Shown: positions 1-9,523 of the stretch, one piece after another | How the letters are laid out: the number at the start of each line of letters is the position of its first letter | Numbering within the stretch: the stretch's first letter is position 1 | DNA from: Pelobates cultripes | Lineage: Eukaryota; Chordata; Amphibia; Anura; Pelobatidae | Length of the DNA: 64,000 nucleotides | Assembly: GCA_933207985.1 (NCBI GenBank) | Contig: OW240921.1 | Location: 24,439,991 to 24,503,990 of the forward strand | Reading direction: 5' to 3' | Notes under the pieces: generated by a model | Database searches by the model: none | What the model was told of the DNA's origin: nothing | What the model saw: the letters and a program-made list of their open reading frames with translations, nothing else | Program-made: the position numbers and the translations under genes

Positions 1-1684
1 CCTCTATACAGAGAGAGAGTCCTGTATATACAGAGCACTATCACAGCCCTCTATACAGAGCATGATCAGAGAGTCCTGTATACAGAGAGCTTTACTAGAG
101 AGAGTCCTGTATACAGAGAGAGAGAGAGTCCTGTATATACAGAGCACTATCACAGCCCTCTATACAGAGCATGATCAGAGAGTCCTGTATACAGAGAGCT
201 TTACTAGAGAGAGTCCTGTATACAGAGAGAGAGAGAGCCCTGTCACAGCCCTCTATACAGAGCATGATCAGAGAGTCCGGTATACAGAAAGCTTTACCAG
301 AGTCCTGTATACAGAGAGCCGTACCAGAGAGAGTCCTGTATAGAGAGTGTCCTGTATAAAGAAAGCATTACCAGAGAGTCCTGTATACAGAGAGCTTTAC
401 CAGAGAGAGTCCTGTATAGAGAGCTTTACCAGAGAGAGTCCTGTATACAGAGCCTTCACCCTTACCAGAGAGAGTCCTGTATACAGAGAGCCTTACCAGA
501 GAATCCTGTATACAGAGAGCCATACCAGAGAGAGTCCTGTATACAGAGAGCCTTACCAAAGAGAGTCCTGTATACAGATAGCTTTACCAGAGAGAGTCCT
601 GTATACAGAGAGCATTCCCAGAGAAAGTCCTGTATAGAGAGCCTTACCAGAGAATCCTGTATACAGAGAGCTTTACCAGAGAGAGTCCTGTATACAGAAA
701 GCCTTACCAGAGAGAGTCCTGTATACAGAAAGCCTTACCAGAGAGAATCCTGTATACAGAGAGCCATACCAGAGAGTCCTGTATACAGAGAGCTTTACCA
801 GAGAGAGTCCTGTATACAGAAAGCCTTACCAGAGAGAGTCCTGTATACAGAGAGCTTTACCAGAGAGTCCTGTACCAGAGAGAGTCCTGTATACAGAGAG
901 CTTTACCAGAGAGAGTCCTGTATACAGAGAGAGTCCTGTATACAGAGAGCCTTACCAGAGAATCCTGTATTCAGAGAGCTTTACCAGAAAGAGTCCTGTA
1001 TACAGAGAGCCTTACCAGAGAATCCTGTATACAGAGAGCTTTACCAGAGAGAGTCCTGTATACAGAAAGCCTTACCAGAGAGAGTCCTGTATACAGAAAG
1101 CCTTACCAGAGAGAGTCCTGTATACAGAGAGCTTTACCAGAGAGAGTCCTGTATACAGAGAGCTTTACCAGAGAGAGTCCTGTATACAGAGAGCCTTACC
1201 AGAGAATCCTGTATCCAGAGAGCTTTACCAGAGAGAGTCCTGTATACAGAAAGCTTTACTAGAGTCCTGTATACAGAGAGCTTTACCAGAGAGAGTCCTG
1301 TATACAGAGAGCTTTACCAGAGAGAGTCCTGTATACAGAGAGCCTTACCAGAGAATCCTGTATACAGAGAGCCGTACCAGAGAGAGTCCTGTATACAGAG
1401 AGCCTTACCAAAGAGAGTCCTGTATACAGATAGCTTTACCAGAGAGAGTCCTGTATAGAGAGCTTTACCAGAGAGTCCTGTATACAGAGCCTTACCCCTT
1501 ACCAGAGAGAGTCCTGTATACAGAGAGCCTTACCAGAGAATCCTGTATACAGAGAGCTTTACCAGAGTCCTGTATACAGAAAGCCTTACCAGAGAGAGTC
1601 CTGTATACAGAGAGCCTTACCCCTTACCAGAGAGAGTCCTGTATACAGAGAGCCTTACCAGAGAATCCTGTATACAGAGAGCCA

Positions 1685-2185
1685 TACCAGAGAGTCCTGT
1701 ATATACAGAGCACTGTCACAGCCATCTATACAGAGAGAGAGAGAGTCCTGTATATACAGAGCACTGTCACAGCCCTCTATACAGAGAGAGAGAGAGTCCT
1801 GTATATACAGAGCACTGTCACAGCCCTCTATACAGATAGAGAGAGTCCTGTATATACAGAGCACTGTCACAGCCCTCTATACAGAGAGAGAGAGAGTCCT
1901 GTATATACAGAGCATGACCAGAGAGTCCTCTATACAGAGAGAGAGTCCTGTATATACAGAGCACTATCACAGCCCTCTATACAGAGCATGATCAGAGAGT
2001 CCTGTATACAGAGAGCTTTACTAGAGAGAGTCCTGTATACAGAGAGAGAGAGAGTCCTGTATATACAGAGCACTATCACAGCCCTCTATACAGAGCATGA
2101 TCAGAGAGTCCTGTATACAGAGAGCTTTACTAGAGAGAGTCCTGTATACAGAGAGAGAGAGAGCCCTGTCACAGCCCTCTATACA
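1685..2185. repeat. ~51-bp satellite variant block
   Basis: Within the satellite a different unit of about 51 bp appears, containing CCTGTATATACAGAGCACT, then GTCACAGCCCTCTATACAG and a run of GA. The same block opens the window (1-250) and recurs 1926 bp later, so it marks the start of a higher-order unit. Confidence 0.85.
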
Positions 2186-2567
2186 GAGCATGATCAGAGA
2201 GTCCGGTATACAGAAAGCTTTACCAGAGTCCTGTATACAGAGAGCCGTACCAGAGAGAGTCCTGTATAGAGAGTGTCCTGTATAAAGAAAGCATTACCAG
2301 AGAGTCCTGTATACAGAGAGCTTTACCAGAGAGAGTCCTGTATAGAGAGCTTTACCAGAGAGAGTCCTGTATACAGAGCCTTCACCCTTACCAGAGAGAG
2401 TCCTGTATACAGAGAGCCTTACCAGAGAATCCTGTATACAGAGAGCCATACCAGAGAGAGTCCTGTATACAGAGAGCCTTACCAAAGAGAGTCCTGTATA
2501 CAGATAGCTTTACCAGAGAGAGTCCTGTATACAGAGAGCATTCCCAGAGAAAGTCCTGTATAGAGAG
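1927..2567. repeat. Second copy of 1926-bp higher-order repeat
   Basis: Positions 1927-2567 repeat 1-641 with no difference that I could see; the copies diverge in monomer order after 641/2567. A shared diagnostic monomer (TGTATTCAG near 966 and near 3681) points to a further, longer-range copy about 2.7 kb away. This shows segmental amplification on top of the 30-bp monomer. Confidence 0.9.
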
Positions 2568-5500
2568 CTTTACCAGAGAGAGTCCTGTATACAGAGAGCC
2601 TTACCAGAGAATCCTGTATAGAGAGCTTTACCAGAGAGAGTCCTGTATACAGAAAGCCTTACCAGAGAGAGTCCTGTATACAGAGAGCTTTACCAGAGAG
2701 TCCTGTATACAGAAAGCCTTACCAGAGAGAGTCCTGTATACAGAGAGCTTTACCAGAGAATCCTGTATCCAGAGAGCTTTACCAGAGAGTCCTGTATACA
2801 GAGAGCCTTACCAGAGAATCCTGTATACAGAGAGCTTTACCAGAGAGTCCTGTATACAGAGAGCCTTACCAAAGAGAGTCCTGTATACAGATAGCTTTAC
2901 CAGAGAGAGTCCTGTATACAGAGAGCTTTACCAGAGAGAGTCCTGTATACAGAGCCTTACCCCTTACCAGAGAGAGTCCTGTATACAGAGAGCCTTACCA
3001 GAGAATCCTGTATACAGAGAGCTTTACCAGAGTCCTGTATACAGAAAGCCTTACCAGAGAGAGTCCTGTATACAGAGAGCCTTACCAGAGAGAGTCCTGT
3101 ATACAGAGAGCCTTACCCCTTACCAGAGAGAGTCCTGTATACAGAGAGCCTTACCAGAGAATCCTGTATACAGAGAGCATTCCCAGAGAGTCCTGTATAG
3201 AGAGCTTTACCAGAGAGAGTCCTGTATACAGAGAGCCTTACCAGAGAATCCTGCATACAGAGAGCTTTACCAGAGAGAGTTCTGTATAGAGAGCTTTACC
3301 AGAGAGAGTCCTGTATACAGAAAGCCTTACCAGAGAGAGTCCTGTATACAGAGAGCTTTACCAGAGAGAGTCCTGTATACAGAAAGCCTTACCAGAGAGA
3401 GTCCTGTATACAGAGAGCTTTACCAGAGAGTCCTGTATACAGAGAGCTTTACCAGAGAGAGTCCTGTATACAGAGAGAGGCCGGTATACAGAGAGCCTTA
3501 CCAGAGAACCCTGTATACAGAGAGCTTTACCAGAGAGAGTCCTGTATACAGAAAGCCTTACCAGAGAGAGTCCTGTATACAGAGAGCTTTACCAGAGAGT
3601 CCTGTATACAGAGAGCTTTACCAGAGAGAGTCCTGTATACAGAGAGAGTCCTGTATACAGAGAGCCTTACCAGAGAATCCTGTATTCAGAGAGCTTTACC
3701 AGAAAGAGTCCTGTATACAGAGAGCCTTACCAGAGAATCCTGTATACAGAGAGCTTTACCAGAGAGAGTCCTGTATACAGAAAGCCTTACCAGAGAGAGT
3801 CCTGTATACAGAAAGCCTTACCAGAGAGAGTCCTGTATACAGAGAGCTTTACCAGAGAGAGTCCTGTATACAGAGAGCTTTACCAGAGAGAGTCCTGTAT
3901 ACAGAGAGCCTTACCAGAGAGAGTCCTGTATACAGAGAGCTTTACCAGAGAGAGTCCTGTATACAGAGAGCCTTACCAGAGAATCCTGTATCCAGAGAGC
4001 TTTACCAGAGAGAGTCCTGTATACAGAAAGCTTTACTAGAGTCCTGTATACAGAGAGCTTTACCAGAGAGAGTCCTGTATACAGAGAGCCTTACCAGAGA
4101 ATCCTGTATACAGAGAGCCGTACCAGAGAGAGTCCTGTATACAGAGAGCCTTACCAAAGAGAGTCCTGTATAGATAGCTTTACCAGAGAGAGTCCTGTAT
4201 AGAGAGCTTTACCAGAGAGTCCTGTATACAGAGCCTTACCCCTTACCAGAGAGAGTCCTGTATACAGAGAGCCTTACCAGAGAATCCTGTATACAGAGAG
4301 CTTTACCAGAGTCCTGTATACAGAGAGCCTTACCAGAGAGAGTCCTGTATACAGAGAGCCTTACCCCTTACCATAGAGAGTCCTGTATACAGAGAGCCTT
4401 ACCAGAGAATCCTGTATACAGAGAGCCATACCAGAGAGTCCTGTATACAGAGAGCTTTACCAGAGAGAGTCCTGTATACAGAAAGCCTTACCAGAGAGAG
4501 TCCTGTATACAGAGAGCCTTACCAGAGAGAGTCCTGTATACAGAGAGCTTTACCAGAGAGAGTCCTGTATACAGAGAGCCTCACCAGAGAGAGTCCTGTA
4601 TACAGAGAGCCTCACCAGAGAGAGTCTTGTATACAGAGAGCCTTACCGGACAGAATCCTGTATACAGAGAGCCTTACCGGACAGAGTCCTGTATACAGAG
4701 AGCTTAACCGGAGAGAATCCTGTATACAGAGAGCTTTACCAGAGAGAGTCCTGTATACAGAGAGCCTTACCAGAGAGAGTCCTGTATACAGAGAGCTTTA
4801 CTAGAGTCCTGTATACAGAGAGCTTTACCAGAGAGAGTCCTGTATACAGAGAGCCTCACCAGAGAGAGTCTTGTATACAGAGAGCCTTACCGGACAGAGT
4901 CCTGTATACAGAGAGCCTTACCGGAGAGAATCCTGTATACAGAGAGCTTTACCAGAGAGAGTCCTGTATACAGAGAGCCTTACCAGAGAGAGTCCTGTAT
5001 ACAGAGAGCTTTACTAGAGTCCTGTATACAGAGAGCCGTACCAGAGAGAGTCCTGTACACAGAGAGCTTTACTAGAGTCCTGTACACAGAGAGCTTTACT
5101 AGAGAGAGTCCTGTATACAGAGCACTTTACGAGAGTCCTGTATACAGAGCGCTTTACTAGAGAGTCCTGTATACAGAGTGCTTTACTAGAGTCCCGTATA
5201 TAGAGCTTTACTAGAGAGTCCTGTATACACAGAGATAGCTTTACTAGAGAGTCCTGTACACAGAGAGAGCTTTACTAGAGTCCTGTACACAGAGCGCTTT
5301 ACTAGAGAGTCCTGTATACAGAGCACTTTACTAGAGTCCTGTACACAGAGAGCTTTACTAGAGTCCTGTATACACAGAGATAGCTTTACTAGATAGTCCT
5401 GTACACAGAGAGCTTTACTAGAGAGTCATGTACACAGAGAGCTTTACTAGAGTCCTGTAGACAGAGCTTTACTAGAGAGCCCTGAATACAGAGATCTTTA

Positions 5501-5770
5501 CTAGAGTCCTGTATACAGAGAGCTTTACTAGAGCCTTGTACACAGAGCGCTTTACTAGAGTCCTGCATACAGAGAGCTTTACTAGAGTGAGCCCTGTACA
5601 CACAGAGCTTTACTAGAGTCCTGTACACAGAGCTTTACTAGAGTCCTGTACACAGAGCTTTACTAGAGTCCTGTACACAGAGCTTTACGAGAGCCCTGTA
5701 CACAGAGAGCTTTACGAGAGCCCTGTACACAGAGAGCTTTACTAGTGTCCTGTATACAGAGTGCTTTACT

Positions 5771-5867
5771 AGAGCTGCATTGGGAAGTCTGTGATTGGAT
5801 AGCCACAGAAAGTCTGCACGGGGTTAGAAGGGGAGGGCTTGTAAAGGAGCAAACAGGTGATCTGCAG
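5771..5867 (+). repeat. 97-bp fragment of the dispersed repeat found at 7402
   Basis: It matches 7671-7767 with a single visible difference (GGATAG versus GGACAG). It interrupts the transition between the 30-bp satellite and the 65-bp array. The other copies of this family (31180, 44108) are clearly more diverged, so this fragment was probably copied locally from the element 1.9 kb away. Confidence 0.85.
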
Positions 5868-6360
5868 AGATACAGATATAGACTGAGCAGTATATAGAGG
5901 GCTTTAATGAAGGGGTAGCCCTGTATACACAGACTGAGCAGTATATAGAGGGCTTTAATGGAGGGGCAATTAGTGAGGGGTAATCCTGTATACACAGACT
6001 GAGCAGTATACAGAGGGCTTTAATGGAGAGTCAGTTAGTGAGAGGTAATCCAGTATACACAGACTGAGCAGTATATAGAGGGCTTTAATGAAGGGGCAAT
6101 TAGTGAGGGGTAATCCTGTATTCCCAGAGTGAGCAGTATATAGAGGGCTTTAATGGAGGGTCAGTTAGTAAGGGGTAATTCTGGATACAGAAAATGAACA
6201 GTAAATAGAGGGCTTTAATGGAGGGTCAGTTAGTGAGGGGTAATCCTGTATACACAGACTGAGCAGTATACAGAGGGCTTTAATGGAGGGTCAGTTAGTA
6301 AGGGGTAATTCTGGATACAGAAACTGAGCAGTAAATAGAGGGCTTTAATGGAGGGGCTTT
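5868..6360. repeat. 65-bp tandem repeat array
   Basis: About seven units of 53-67 bp carry AGACTGAGCAGTATATAGAG, GGCTTTAATGGAGGG and TTAGTGAGGGGTAATCCTGT. The TCCTGTATACA and GGGCTTTA segments are shared with the neighbouring 30-bp satellite, so the two arrays are related. Confidence 0.9.
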
Positions 6361-6715
6361 GGCGATTTAAGTAGCAGCTATTAGAGAGCTTTGCTGATTT
6401 AAAGGGCTGCTAGTTAGGACTAGTCCAGGATACAGATATGGAGTAATGTAAATTAGGCTTTTATGCTTTAAGCAGCAGATAGTAGAGGGCTTTACCGATT
6501 TCAAGGGCTGCTAGTTAGGACTAGTCCTGGATACAGAGATGGAGCATTGTAAAGAGGGCTTTATTGATATAGGTAGCAACTACTAGAGTGGGATTAGAGT
6601 TGCTAATGAGTTGTCCTGGATACAGAGACTAAACAGTATAAAAAGAGGGCTTTAGTGATTGAAGTAGCAGTTATCCTGGTTAGTTAATCTTGGGCATAGG
6701 AATGCAGGGGAGTAT
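6361..6715. repeat. Degenerate ~115-bp tandem repeat
   Basis: Three or so diverged units contain GGGCTGCTAGTTAGGACTAG, TCCTGGATACAGA and GAGGGCTTTA. The repeat keeps the TCCTG-ATACAGA ... GGGCTTTA core of the adjacent 65-bp array but with a longer spacer. It is the outermost and most decayed zone of the satellite. Confidence 0.75.
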
Positions 6716-6744
6716 ATCTAAAGGTTATTCACTAAACATGCGTA

Positions 6745-6900
6745 AATTACTCCGCGCACCATGGCCACTAAAGTGACTTGAAGTGGTCATGGTGCCTTGA
6801 ATCTGCACATACAGAGATTAACCTTTTTGCTTCTGGAGGTGTAACTCCTCCTCCGGCAGTGTCACTAGAGTGTCATCAGAACTAGACTTCCAGGCTGGCT
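6745..6900 (+). repeat. Dispersed repeat containing CATACAGAGATTAACC
   Basis: A segment around ACATACAGAGATTAACC, followed by a CT-rich stretch and GAGGTGTAACT, recurs near 35735-35830 in the same orientation and near 19975-20110 in the opposite one. It is an interspersed repeat of unknown class. The sequence from 6901 to 7401 shows nothing else I can name. Confidence 0.5.
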
Positions 6901-7401
6901 GATGTAAATTCTGTGCACATTTCATCGCACTGGATGTGAATCATTGGATGAGAGACCACCAGGGAGCCTCAGAGCCTGGAACCGACCCAGGTAAGGCGCT
7001 AAACCATTGCTAAATGGTTTCCCCATTTACCAAGGAACCAGGCAAGAGTACTATTGGCATCATAACCCTTTAAATTAGAGGACAAAACAGAAGCAGAAAA
7101 TTCTGTGACTATGGCAGAGTTGGTTAATTTTTCCAGATCAGCTATTTTTTTTTTGTCTGTTTTGCAATTTGGATTTCATTTGTGTAAATTCAGAGTTTAG
7201 TGAACAATACTACTGAGGTATAGTGCTGGTAAAGCAGGGAGGAATGATGGCATATATTTGAATGGTGGCAGTGATTATGGATATAAATGGACCAGGAGGA
7301 AAAGTTATATAACTAGAACTGCCACCTCTGCCTTGTTTTTCTGTGCCCTACAGCTGCCTGGCATGTTCCTGGCATAGTGCTCTGCAACAGTATGTAGAAT
7401 T

Positions 7402-7830
7402 TAAAGGGACACTCCAGATCCCTAAAGCACTTCAGCTTGCTGAAAAGCTTTGTGTGAAGAGTGTTATTTTTTAATTTAATTTTTTTTTTCATTTTGCAAG
7501 TAGTGCAGATTTCAATAGAAATCAACTTTTTTTTTTTTTTTTTTTAAATAAATTAACATTCAGCCTCCGGCTTTCAAGCAGACAACAAACTTCCTTTTTG
7601 GCTAGCTCAGTGGAGCTAAACTCAAGAGGCAGCAATTGCCCAGAGAACCTGCCTTGCAAAGACTTCTTATTGAGCTGCATTGGGAAGTCTGTGATTGGAC
7701 AGCCACAGAAAGTCTGCACGGGGTTAGAAGGGGAGGGCTTGTAAAGGAGCAAACAGGTGATCTGCAGGTTTTGCAGGTATTTTTTTTAGATATAACCCCA
7801 ATGAAAAGATGCAGAATTAAATACATGCAA
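7402..7830 (+). repeat. Dispersed repeat family, copy 1
   Basis: It begins AAAGGGACACTCCAG and includes AGCTCAGTGGAGCTAAA, GAGGCAGCAATTGCC and GGGAAGTCTGTGATTGGA. Copies lie at 31180-31556 (plus) and 44108-44545 (minus). The AAAGGGACAC end resembles the TTAA-flanked fold-back elements elsewhere in the window, so a non-autonomous DNA transposon is likely. The open frames inside it are not conserved between copies. Confidence 0.7.
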
Positions 7831-8093
7831 GTAATTTTATTGATCTTAAGGTCCATAGAGCTCACACAGGTTTATTCACTCTACCAGATATTGTTGAGAA
7901 TGAACCAGAGAATTTCACATTATTCTAAAATAGCCAAATTGGAAGATATCAGAAACTGAGCTTTGCTTTTCTAACATAAATTCTGCATTCTGCTTGTAGT
8001 TTCCTCATTTCAGTGTTTAGAGAAATAACCCAGTGTGATTTATTTCCTAAACTGTGTATTTGTGGAAATCGACTGGAAATGTGAAGGTGTCAT
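7831..8093. other. Unassigned sequence left of the DIRS element
   Basis: AT-rich sequence in which I see no gene or recognisable repeat. It is the left flank of the DIRS insertion, and no target duplication is seen, as expected for DIRS. Confidence 0.5.
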
Positions 8094-8134
8094 AATAGAG
8101 AAAATTTATGACAAACTTACCGTAATTTTCTTTT

Positions 8135-8264
8135 CCTGGCTATTTCTCATGGCAGCATCACTTATGGGTAGCTCCTCCCTTAGTAGTCACAGGACAGGAA
8201 TTAATTAGATTAATTAATCAGACTGATAGGTATAAAGAGTCCCTCCTCCCCTTACACCTCAGTC
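8135..8264 (+). repeat. DIRS left inverted terminal repeat
   Basis: It is the reverse complement of 13748-13874 apart from a small insertion near the outer end (CTATTTCTCATGG versus CTAATCATGG). It contains GGGTAGCTCCTCCCTTAGTA and AATTAATTAGATTAATTAAT. In the element's own orientation it is the 3' repeat. Confidence 0.95.
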
Positions 8265-8302
8265 CAATTATAAAGCTGAAATAGAGAATGGGCGGGAACC
8301 CT

Positions 8303-8404
8303 GATGCTGCCATGAGAAATAGCCAGGAAAAGAAAATTACGGTAAGTTTGTCATAAATTTTCTCTATTCCTGGCTAATCATGGCAGCATCACTTATGGGT
8401 AATA
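8303..8404 (+). repeat. DIRS internal complementary region
   Basis: The first part (8303-8368) is the reverse complement of the element's extreme left end (about 8096-8161). The second part (about 8365-8400) is the reverse complement of the extreme right end (about 13840-13879). The two are fused, as in DIRS1, where this region is thought to template the rolling-circle-like completion of the ends. It lies just downstream of the recombinase stop, its usual place. Confidence 0.92.
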
Positions 8405-8487
8405 CCCAAGCTTCATAAATCTAGGGTGGGAAATAATAACGTAAAAATTACACTAAGCCGAACACATGCAGCAAAGAAAGTTTAATA

Positions 8488-9523
8488 TCAACTGGATAAA
8501 GAGACCGTAGAGAGGACACTCTTCCCAAAGGCGGTGGAACGAGACTCCACATCAAGTTTGTAGTGCTTCATAAACGTCATCGGAGAAGACCAAGTGGCTG
8601 CTCTGCAAATATCATCGTATGGAACCTCTGCCCAGCTAGCCCAAGAAGTTGACAATGCTCTAGTAGAATGTGTTTTTATCACCTGTGGAGGTGATAGACC
8701 TTTAGAGACATACGCCTTCTTAATTATCAGAGAAATCCAACGTTTCAACGTAGACAAAGAGGCCGCCTCACCTCTCCTAGATCCTAACGGCAAAACGAAG
8801 AGTTGGTCCGTCTTACGGAAAGACTCAGAACGTCTAAGATACGCAGACAAGCAGCTCATGACATCCAAACGTTGCCATCGAACCTCTTCCTGAGAAGATG
8901 GGTTGGGGTAAAATGAAGGAAGAACCACTTCTTGAGATAGGTGAAACTGAGAAACCACCTTAGGAAGAAACTCTGGCTTTGGTTTCAGACATACCCTATC
9001 TTGGTAGAATTGTAAACAAGAAGAAGATGTAGGAAACGCCTTAATCTCTGAAATCCGTCTTGCGGAAGTAATCGCCACCAGAAACAAGGTCTTATACGTC
9101 AGGAGAGTAGCATCCAAACCTTCAAGAGGAACAAACAGATCCTCCGTGAGATAATTTAGCACCATAGGTGGGTCCCAAGGAGGGGTAGTAGACCTGGAAG
9201 GAGGCCTCAGCCTGAAGGCCGCTTTGAAGAACCTGGAAATCAAAGGATCCGAAGCCCAAGAGATGTTGCACAAAGATGAGAGTGCCGAAGACCTTTAAGG
9301 TGCTGAGGCTAAGGCCCTTGTCCAGGCCCTCTTGCAGAAACTCCAAAACTTCAGTATTGCTAGGATGTAGAAAGTCCACATTATTGGACGATGCCCATGA
9401 CCGGAACACATCCCAGACCCTATGGTAGCATGAGGAAGTGGAAGCCTTTCTAGAGAGCAGAAGGGTATTGATCGCAGCCTCCGAGAGACCTAGTACTTGG
9501 AGTCTTTCCTTCTCAAGATCCAT
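8488..9523 (-). pseudogene. DIRS tyrosine recombinase, frameshifted
   Basis: This would be the integrase-equivalent of the element, a phage-type tyrosine recombinase that joins a circular DNA copy to the genome. The N-terminal core-binding part starts at a Met at 9521-9523 (MDLEKERLQVLG...) and overlaps the end of the RT frame by about 34 bp. Near 9289 (after STLKV) the reading moves to another frame, which continues to a stop at 8488. The catalytic residues are present in the second frame, numbered from MCNISW: Arg in SARRISE (about 72), HSTR (202-205), Trp in ATWSS (228) and the nucleophile region HYKLD (Tyr 238). The frameshift makes this copy inactive unless it is a sequencing error. The family assignment is firm; the exact start is inferred. 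Confidence 0.9.

Larger units (their letters stand above)
1..5770. repeat. ~30-bp satellite array
   Basis: This is a continuous tandem array of roughly 26-31-bp monomers whose common core is GAGAGTCCTGTATACAGAG followed by AGCTTTACCA or AGCCTTACCA. Nearly every monomer contains the 10-bp perfect palindrome CTGTATACAG. Length variation comes mainly from the number of GA dinucleotides. From about 5040 the monomer becomes GTCCTGTACACAGAG plus GCTTTACTAGA, so the array is more diverged at its right edge. The array starts before the window. Stop-poor frames across it encode only repetitive YTES/RESPV-type peptides and are not genes. Confidence 0.97.

Noticed and set aside
62..2563. Repeated 60-96-codon frames in the satellite (both strands)
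   Set aside because: They are by-products of a stop-poor tandem repeat; peptides are low-complexity and duplicated with the 1926-bp unit.
1..5770. CRISPR-like array of ~30-bp repeats
   Set aside because: Repeats are contiguous with no unique spacers, variable in length, and the context is a vertebrate genome.
8594..8893. 99-codon plus-strand frame in the DIRS element
   Set aside because: It is antisense to the recombinase catalytic domain.
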